A stretch of DNA of 64,000 bases, taken from the NCBI GenBank assembly GCA_018873225.1, contig JAEILZ010000002.1, positions 434,001-498,000 on the forward strand, given 5' to 3'. This stretch comes from [Phialemoniopsis] sp. UDSM-2020 (lineage: Eukaryota; Ascomycota; Sordariomycetes; Thyridiales; Thyridiaceae). A program made the position numbers and the translations under genes. Below are positions 56,367 through 64,000 of this stretch, piece after piece. Position 1 is the first letter of the stretch. Each line of letters begins with the position of its first letter. The notes beneath the pieces are model-generated. The model saw only the letters and a program-made list of their open reading frames with translations. It was not told the DNA's origin and made no database searches.

Positions 56367-59205
56367 TTATGCGGGAGGAGTAGTCGGCATACCGCCCAGA
56401 GCCTGAACATTCATCTGGTTCACAAGATCAAACATTTGCCGGAGCTCCTTGTCCTCAGTCTGTCGTGAGGTCATGTTCGTTCCCTCCACAATCGCCACCT
56501 CATCTCTCTTCTCAAAGCCAGGGTAGACAGGCGGAACAACGCACGACGTACGTGCCGTCTCCAGATTTCCGTTGTATGCAGCGACGCAGAACTCGCTGTG
56601 CCAGGTACCCGGCCACAGGAAGCCGACCGACTGCGAAGTCTCAGTCGTGATGCTGTCGAGGGTCTGCGGCGTCCCGTTGAGGATGCTGCGCCAGTACACG
56701 GCATATCCCGCAGCGCCTGCAGCGCTGCTCCAGGTCAGCTTGACTGTTGTCGGGTCAATGTTCTCTGCGCGCAGGTTCTGAGGCGGTCCAGCTGGCGCGG
56801 AGCCGCCGATCAGTGCATGGCGCGCCGAGGCCGGGCGTCCACCTGCGGGTCCGTCGGCAAGGTTGACCCACGTCGACACCCAAACGCCGTATCTGTGGCC
56901 TGAGATGAGGTTATCGACGGACAGGCTAGTGCCCGAGGCGGCGCGCATGTCGATGAAAGCACCCTCTGTGTCCTGGTCCCAGACTATGACGGCGTAGCGA
57001 TTGATGTTGAAGCCGCTGACAGCGTTCCAAGACACATCGATACCTGTTCCACGTGGCATGACCACGATATTCTCAGGGCCGGGTGCGGTCTGTGGGTGCG
57101 CGGTAACAGAGCTTTCGGGGCCCCAAAGTGAACGGTTATCGTTGTCGCCCTTCGTGCGCGTCTGGAACACCCACGTCTGCCCTTCGGTCGCCCAATTGAA
57201 CCAGCTTGAGGCAGCCTGAGGATACACCACGCCGGAAGACCACCAGTCGCTCATCCCCTCGAGCTTGCTGCGGATCTCGTAGCCGCGGGCGTTGATGTCT
57301 CGATTCCACAGTGTATGTAGCCCGGCGCCGGCATTAGTGGAGGTCTGCGACGACGGAGGTGTGACAATGCGGATCCACGAGCTGGGGGAGGTGAAGTCGT
57401 TGCCCTTGAAGAAGTAATCTCTCTTGAGCACTTTACTGAAAGCCTGGGCAATGTGGTACTCGCCAATGGCGCCCGGGTGGAGCCCGTCGTAGCCATCTGG
57501 GCATCCTCCGGGCCGGCAGTTGTACTCCGCAGCAACATCGACGTACACAATGGGTGATTTCAAGTCGAACCAGTTCTTGTAGTTGTCCTGGAGAAGCTGG
57601 TTGTACCTAAGTGTATTCTGAATCAGATCGTCACGGCCGCCAATAGCAGTCCGCTCGACGACGTTGCCGACCAGGATCTTGACATCTGACTTGGCAGCGC
57701 GAGCTCTCTGCACAATTGTGCCGATACTGTCAATGAGGCCTTCGGGGCCACTTGCAAACCAGCCGAGGTCGTTGAAACCGAGAAGAATCAGCAAGTAGTC
57801 TGGCTGGTGCGTGGAAACCCAGCCTTGGATATCATCCTTGGTCTTCTTGGCTTGTCGGCCCCAGAAAGATGCGTGACCCATGTTCTGAAAGTCGCTGGAT
57901 ACTGAACTGGGATACCCGCCTGTAACCTCTGGCTCCGTTGTTTCGCTCTCACCCGCGAATAGCGGAGGCTTGGGCTTGGGAGCAATGTCGGGGAAACCGT
58001 GTGTGCCTTTGAAAGGACCCACAAATTGTGTTTTGTAGCCCTGGTCCGTCACTGTATACAAGTCAGGATCAAGAAGGTAGGAATGGATACAGCGTGGCAG
58101 GTGGCGCGGACTTACACCAAGAGAATAGCCTGTAGCGCCAAGTGTAGTCCTGCTCCATCCCATGGGAGATCGAGTCGCCGACGACCATGAACTTGTGCAC
58201 TTTGTTCTTGTCTGGCTCACTTGGGTCTCCGGGCGGTTGTTCTGGCTCGGTCGACGGGGGCGTCCCCGGAGAGCCATCGGCATCTAAGTTCACGTCGAAA
58301 TCGAACATGGGCTTCGAATCTGGAGGAGTGTCTGCATTAGGATAACATTCCTCTCTAGACCAGGTAGTTGTGCAGTACGGCCGGGAGTTCTCGACGTTGT
58401 TGGTGAAGCCATTGCCGATAGCCATTGTTGCGGACCCAAAATCGTGGTTGAAGAGCTTGTCCCTCAGCCCCGCGCTAGGGAAGCCATTGAATGAAACAAG
58501 ATCTCCAAAAAACCACTTGCCGGTGTCATTTTCGATGTTGTCGTCGTCTCCCTGGGTTGCGAATCGGAAGGCGTGGGTGGACGCTCCATCCTTGTGGTAG
58601 ACGACCATCGGATGAGTGCCTTGGTACCAGAGAACGTCACGGTGATCTCCCGGCAGGCATTCATAAGAGCCGTGAGCAGAAGTGCACACCCACCGGGCAG
58701 ATACATCGTTGCCATTCTGGTCGCCTTTGACCCAGACTGCGATGTGCTCCCAGTCGTGGCGATGTCCGCGGGCAGGACCAGCTACTCCACTGTAGTCCCT
58801 CTCAAAGTAGTAGTCATAGATGTACACACACCAGCCACTGTTGCAACGCTGTCGAGAGCTGTCAACGAGCAGAGTCAGTATGACGTGACACTTTCGAATT
58901 GGAAGGCATCAAGTTTGGGGGTTGACTCACTAAGTGTTACTCTTCTGCAGGTCCGATGGGTCCCTGCAGTCTCTCGTCAGATCGTCTGGCTCGAGACCTT
59001 CCGAGACGGTACCGTCTGGGGCGATGGCAGAGACAGCATAACAGCCGTCCGTGTCAAAGTCCATGGCCGGCTGGAATCTCTTGTCAAGATCGGTAGCTCG
59101 GCCAGGCAACTTGTCAACGCCGCGCTTGTTGAGCGGAGCTGCCATCGAACCCTGCAGCAGCGACGCTGCAGAGAGCAGTACTAACCGCTTGAGCAACATG
59201 GCCAT
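56367..59205 (-). CDS. Secreted NLP (NPP1) + SGNH hydrolase + fibronectin-III-like protein
   Basis: Multidomain secreted protein of 900 residues in three exons: 59205-58931, 58858-58116 and 58051-56367; phases join. Signal peptide about residues 1-24, followed by basic Kex-type sites. Residues about 45-265 form an NPP1/NLP necrosis-and-ethylene-inducing domain with the diagnostic heptapeptide GHRHDWE at 123-129 and several extra cysteines. A Pro/Glu-rich linker leads to an SGNH hydrolase: GDSIS with Ser321, GFND at 431-434, Asp528/His531 in DGLHP. Two fibronectin-III-like domains follow (about 675-850), then a short polar tail. NLPs are usually single-domain proteins that bind plant sphingolipids; here the domain is tied to an esterase-like module. 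Activity is not shown. Start ATG 59205 is the first after a GTG-opened frame. Confidence 0.87.
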
Positions 59206-60573
59206 AGACTCTTTCCGCTTCACCTCGAGCGCTTTCCGGCCTGATGAAATGAAGAGAGGCCCTTGAGGTCATCTTACAATCAGACATAACTCCTAGTTTC
59301 CTTTTATAATCGACTCTCAACTAATCCCCTGCATAGCCAAATTTGTCTCGGATTTCGACGAGATGACTCTATTGCGAGCAACTTTCTTCATGCAGCCATT
59401 GCCAAGCACACTACTTCTCATATCTCAATAGTTTGTTCTGCGGTTACAACGTCGAAAATGAAATGGGTTGACTTTTGCATCGCTTCCGTCAGATCAGACC
59501 AAGCTAGCTGGGGTGCATCAACACCATGTGCGAGGTGGACTGAAGTCCGAGACTACAAGGGGTTAGGTTGTTGGACCAATCACAAATGGACCTACGCACA
59601 CATCCGCGTGGAGACGAGCATGGGCCGGCGGGCAATGCTCCTGATTTGAGAACAAGCTGCGAGCGAGTCGTCTTGGCAGGTCATGCGAGCTTAAGTAACA
59701 GCTGGTTCTGGTCACGGATTCGATTGCTTGAACAATTATGCTGTATAGTGCTAGTGAGAATGGACCTAGCGCGCCCTCACCAGGTGCGCATGCATGTCTG
59801 TTCGAGGCTTGACTGGGTGATGCTTGGAAGCTAAGATTTCAAGGGTTTAGAAAGCTTCACCTTCTCATTGCAATGTAAGTTTGACTGAGATGCATCATCG
59901 CAAGTATGGCGCTACCTCGAATCGGTTAATCAAGAATACTAGATCAGCCATTCCGACATCGTCACACTTGGCTCGTTGTACAGAGGATGAGCCAGAATAG
60001 CATCAGATGAAAGACTTTTCAAGCTGAGTGGCGAAAGGCTATCTGTATTTGCAGAAGTGAAAAGTCTCAAATCGTCAATGGCCCTACCCGAGAACTTGGC
60101 CGAAAGTATAGCAAATTGGAAGGACTTGTAAAGTAGGGTTGGCCAGAAAGGAATGTCCAGCCTACATCATCGGAACCAACAGATGCGGCACAACTAGGCG
60201 TAAATTAGACACAGTAACGAGGTTATCTTCGATAGTGCAGCATCCTCATCTGGTTATCATGTGGAGTATCATGTCAATATAACACTGATACATACACATG
60301 CTGGACAGTCGAAACTCATTCAATGCTATAACTTCATCACATCAAAATGCAGCAATCAACTTCCAGACAGCTTCATATTTCTGATGACATCTATGTTGGA
60401 TAGTGTATCGAAAATACAAATTCTGATCTACATGTACAATCTCGTCTCAACTGAAATTCCCACAACCAAGAAAAGTAGACACCCAGCATCGACCTCTCAG
60501 CACCTATACGTCTCTTCAAACATAGACCCCACTCAGGGGTATATATGCCATGCCACGATATCAAGTGCGGCAA
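59206..60573. other. Intergenic region
   Basis: About 1.37 kb. TATA box of the NLP-SGNH gene at 59301-59308 (minus). No gene supported; the frame at 60261-60626 is antisense to a real exon. Confidence 0.55.
59301..59308 (-). promoter_or_regulatory. TATA box of the NLP-SGNH gene
   Basis: TATAAAAG on the minus strand about 100 bp before the ATG at 59205. Confidence 0.45.
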
Positions 60574-60901
60574 CTAGCACTTTCCGTGCTTGTAGCGGAT
60601 GCACATCATGCTCGCACCCTGCCTGACGCAGACGAGCTGAATGCAGGTGCCAACCTGGCAGACCTCGCCGGGTCTGCAAGTGCCTCGAGTCTCCAGGGCA
60701 CTGGAGACAGCCAGTGGGGACAACTAGATAGAAATGAGTTGTCAACAGCTTGTCCTCCTTTTTTGAAGGTTAATTCATATCACTCACATCAACGGTAAAA
60801 GCGCCCTCAGGGGCATCGGCAGGAACCGGGGCCAGGGCCAATTCGACGGGAGTAGCGGCGACTACTCCGGCGAGGGCAGCGAGGGCGATGTTAAACTTCA
60901 T
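60574..60901 (-). CDS. Small six-cysteine secreted protein (87 aa, two exons)
   Basis: Gene too short and split to appear as a long open frame. Exons 60901-60788 and 60723-60574 are joined by a 64-nt intron with GTGAGT...TCTAG ends, phase 0. Signal peptide about residues 1-17 (FNIALAALAGVVAA). A Pro/Ala-rich propeptide-like stretch (18-50) precedes a compact cysteine-rich end with Cys at 54, 60, 65, 70, 79 and 87 and basic residues near the C-terminus. It looks like a small cystine-stabilised peptide such as an antimicrobial or effector, but I recognise no family. A TATA box lies about 130 bp upstream. Confidence 0.72.
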
Positions 60902-61028
60902 TGTCGAGGATGTTTTGACGGGATGATAAAGAGATGCGAGGAGCTGGTAAATCTAGAAGCTGTTTGGAAACTGTGATGAAGGTGAGTGATGTGAAGGATA
61001 TGTGGTGAAGACCACTGGATCAGGCCTC

Positions 61029-61036
61029 ATTTTATA
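61029..61036 (-). promoter_or_regulatory. TATA box of the small cysteine-rich protein gene
   Basis: TATAAAAT on the minus strand, about 130 bp before the ATG at 60901. Confidence 0.45.
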
Positions 61037-61354
61037 TCCAGTATTTGCCAGTCTTCATTGATGCCATGGGCGAGAACTACTTTCTCGCGATCAATATTCA
61101 AGATACCAATCCCTTCTGTGACCGAAGCCGTTTCTGTGACCGACATTGCTGTTGCATTAGGCCTTGTGTTCGGTCTACAACCGGGGCAGTGATGTCCATG
61201 GTTGAGGCAGACACCGGCAAGACGGACCGGAAGTGTCCCACATGCAGGAAACGCTCGAGTTGATAGGTTACAGTATTATCATCTAGCGGCGGCAAGGGCG
61301 TCTATCAAGCACCCTACTGTCAAGCCTGTATAAGTGGGCTAGATCCGAGGTCGC

Positions 61355-61399
61355 GGCTTAGCGATGTTGCATATCATAGGGTGAGTCTGTCGCTAAGCC
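61355..61399. repeat. Inverted repeat, 10-bp arms
   Basis: GGCTTAGCGA at 61355-61364 and its reverse complement TCGCTAAGCC at 61390-61399, 25-nt loop. No gene nearby uses it as an obvious terminator. Confidence 0.7.
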
Positions 61400-62575
61400 C
61401 CTTGATGCCATACACGCGCCGACTTGGGACGTCGGTCAAGTATTTGCTACCCGGAAGAATAAGCTCCATACCTGAACCATGAACAGTCTCTATGACTCCC
61501 AGATAGCTCCCAGCCTTCTCGTGAGTGAGCCGCTCTCGATGTCACAAGGGATCGGCCCATGAGCCCGAGGAGACCGCGGTACCGAAGGTCTGTCACTCTG
61601 GGTTCGAAGGATCGCAGGAGACTGTGAAGCAATGGTGCATGAATACCAACCCTTTAAAATGATGTTGTCTCAGCTACCATGGGTGGGTTCGACGTCTTAC
61701 CCGTCCCTGAAAGGCAAATATGGTCTAAATTGGACATTTGATAGCATACGCGGCAGGGTAGATCCTGAAGACTGTCTATGATACTGCTCTCCAGGTGTAT
61801 GCGCAGAATGAATTGAACTCTAGCGGGGGATTAAGGACGAGGATGAGAGGTGCGCTTATGACATGCCTACCCCGACACCAGGTTTCCCTAGGCTCTATGT
61901 AGATTAGGCTAGTTACTTCTCGGACTCTACCCCGTACCTCGGATTCGTCTCGGATTACCTATCACAGACCTTTAGATAACGAATGATCCTGCTCACTTTC
62001 ATCCTATTCGGGGCTGTGATCGAAGCAAAAGGCTGAACATGCCACGTGGGTGTCAGTCGAGACGGACTAGTTATTAACATTGAAGATATCAGGGTACGTG
62101 CAGCGCGTTGTTATCTACAGTCTTTGGACTTGTCCACCCAAAGGAAGACAGTGGCTATTTTCTAGCCATATCAATGACGACGACCTGAGCTCAAAAGGAA
62201 ATCTCGCCATCGATGGGCCAGTGGAAGTAAACGCTAGGAAACTCTGCGACGCGCCTCCAGCGCCGGGAGCGTCCGCGCCTAGCACGATCACCGACTGCTA
62301 GAAGAAGACATTCTAGCGCCGAGAATAAATGCGAAGCTATCAAGGGTGCAAGATCATGCAGGCGATGAGCAAGGGTCAGATCCATCACTGTGGGCCGGGT
62401 CCGAGGTTGTGAAGCTAGGCATGGGTACAGACACGATAAGCTTAACAACACGCTTAACATGTAGATCAATGATTCACGAAAGCATGACCTGATAGGCGAT
62501 TATCTGTGATATTGGACTAATACTAAGATAGTGTGACATCGCTGTGGTAGGGCGGTGCTTGACCGTTCAACCGCA

Positions 62576-64000
62576 CTACCATGGCTTTGGTGGCTCGACG
62601 TTTTCCAGGCTGACAGTCAGGTTTGGGACAGGCCAACTCTTGCTCCAACCCCCTGAATAGGCACAGGTAGTCCTGTTGGGGTTGGAGTCTGCGCAGTACC
62701 AGCCTCCATCGTGCGGAAATGTGATCGGGCCAACGCCATGGAAGTACAGACTGTTGAGGATCATTAGCGTCAGTTTTCATACCGAGGCAATATCGGAAGA
62801 CTTGAAGCAATCTGACAACAATGAAGAGGAGGGAGACTTACGGGTGTTGCGGATCCTTTTCATTGCACTCCCAGATGTTGTCGAGCGTCAGTGTGGTAGT
62901 GTGATAGTTGTACTTGAACCGACAGGCCCAAGGCAGCCAGTTGCCACCCACAGACCATTCACAGTCATACCTGGAAAGGAAATAGCAAGTCAGCGCGGAT
63001 CATTTTTGGCTGTTTGAAAGGTCTTACCATGTCTCAGGGTCGTTAGCACCAGGCAGCTGTCTCTCGCCGATGAATCCGTAAAACCAATGCTCGTAGCCGG
63101 GCGTGCCAAGTTGCATGCCGACACCCCACAAGTCCTGGTTTTCCTTCGACTTTGAAAAGTTCGTCGCGAACTGAGGATTGCTGAACTTCCACTCCGGTTT
63201 GACAATGCTCGTAACTAAGCAGCCACCCGATGTCGGCAGGGCCGTGACTAAGGAATAGTCAGGCTGTTCCTTCTTCTCCTTAAGCTGGCCCTTGACACCC
63301 AGGGGTGCAGCTTGAGTGCAGGTTGTGATGATGTCGTCGGGGCCACCGACAATACCGGGCGCTTCGCTGCATGACAGATCAATCGGTGCGGAGCCCGTCG
63401 CAATGATAGCAGTGGGCTTGGTGTTCGTGTTTGGGTTCTCTAGACAGTACCACAGCTGGTCCACGGCGACTGTGAAATGCGGCGCTGTCCCGGTCCACGT
63501 GATATCAAGAGCAATCTCGCCAAACTTGCCGCCCGTGCAACGCAATGGAGTTCCATACTCGGGTGCAGTCGCGTTTGGCAAGTTCAAGCTGCAAGACAGA
63601 GTTTGCTCAATGGCCTCGTTGCGGACAGTGACATTGAGGTACATGCCCGCATAGTAGAGCACACCTGGGTACGGGTAGGGGTCCAGGCAAAAAATTGAGC
63701 CATACCACTGGCGACACTGTGTCTTGGTGACGTTCTTGAAGGTGATGTCGGTGACGGTGAAGAGTGCAGGGGACTTGGATACCTCGGCGCAAGTCGGTAG
63801 GCTGTAGCCTGGCGGTGGAGTTGGCTGTGCTGGTGTCAATGGTACGGGCTGCGACAAAGTACCATATGCAAGGTACGTGATTGGCGATGACGAGTCCCCT
63901 GTAGACGACTTTTCCAGAGAGAAAATCGAAGCTTTGCCGGTGGCATTGAACGTAACTCTGAACCCCAGTTAGTGATCCGAGCCAGGAGTGTGAAACTCCT
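62576..64000 (-). CDS. Secreted-type protein of unknown function (5' end outside window)
   Basis: 3' part of a gene entering from the right edge. Exons visible: 63957-63028, 62970-62842 and 62750-62576. An intron covers 63958 to at least the window end (acceptor at 63958-63960, with a CTAAC branch site before it). The 411 or so visible residues are rich in Cys, Pro, Thr and Asn-glycosylation sites, with many Trp/Tyr, e.g. QCRQWYGSIFCLDPYPYPGVLYYAGMY, HWFYGFIGERQLPG and FHGVGPITFPHDGGWYC, ending PKPW. It looks extracellular and beta-rich, but I recognise no family. The signal peptide, if present, lies outside the window. Confidence 0.72.

Larger units (their letters stand above)
60902..62575. 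other. Gene-poor region with a short inverted repeat
   Basis: About 1.67 kb. It holds the TATA box of the 60574 gene (61029-61036, minus) and a 10-bp inverted repeat (61355-61399). No supportable gene. Confidence 0.55.

Noticed and set aside
61440..61640. GGTTCGAA-like T-loop hinting at a tRNA
   Set aside because: The stretch near 61600 does not extend to a paired acceptor and anticodon arm; no complete cloverleaf could be drawn.
1..64000. CRISPR arrays, bacterial operons, insertion sequences, retrotransposon or viral genes
   Set aside because: No direct-repeat array, transposase, integrase or reverse-transcriptase motif was seen, and gene structure is eukaryotic throughout.

Overview
The window is nuclear DNA from a filamentous ascomycete (Pezizomycotina; a Sordariomycete with a plant-associated lifestyle fits best, but the species cannot be fixed from the sequence alone). 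The grounds are many short introns (about 48-95 nt, GT...AG with CTAAC-type branch sites), monocistronic genes on both strands, several Zn2Cys6 regulators, a P450, GMC and tyrosinase enzymes, an NLR-type NACHT protein and several small secreted cysteine-containing proteins. I rebuilt 26 protein-coding genes. Two run off the window: the Ca2+-ATPase at the left edge and a secreted protein at the right edge. No rRNA, CRISPR array, transposon or convincing tRNA was seen.

Layout. 0-2.9 kb: PMC1-type Ca2+-ATPase. 4.0-14.7 kb: an apparent nitrogen or amide catabolic island with a Zn2Cys6 regulator, a class-V PLP aminotransferase, an amidase, a Dal5-type permease and a C2H2+Zn2Cys6 regulator. Three copies of a 17-bp CGGAG-N6-CTCC element lie in its promoters. 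15.7-22.7 kb: P450, secreted tyrosinase, secreted solute-binding-like protein and PhyH dioxygenase, possibly a small oxidative metabolite cluster. 22.8-28.3 kb: Zn2Cys6 regulator, then an amidohydrolase and a second Dal5-type permease transcribed divergently from one promoter. 28.5-33.3 kb: a gene-poor stretch with three unrelated small secreted proteins; one has the layout of a processed killer-type preprotein. 33.9-38.6 kb: GNAT protein, large Zn2Cys6 regulator and an uncharacterised conserved protein without a clear ATG. 38.7-47.1 kb: ankyrin protein, NLR (SesB-like hydrolase plus NACHT) and secreted GMC oxidoreductase.

48.0-59.2 kb is the most striking part. Two very large secreted multidomain proteins both contain an SGNH (GDSL-like) hydrolase. 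One is SGNH + FG-GAP/VCBS repeats + a C-terminal domain resembling the tail of killer-toxin-like chitinases. The other is an NPP1/NLP necrosis-inducing domain + SGNH + fibronectin-III-like repeats. Between them lies a fusion of HMG-CoA lyase with a LiuC-like 3-methylglutaconyl-CoA hydratase, ending in a PTS1-like AKL. This would join the last two steps of leucine breakdown in one peroxisomal protein. At 60.6-60.9 kb there is an 87-residue, six-cysteine secreted protein split over two short exons, and the right edge holds the 3' part of another secreted protein.

All splice models were made by eye from reading frame, GT/AG sites and family conservation. They have not been checked against RNA or database searches.
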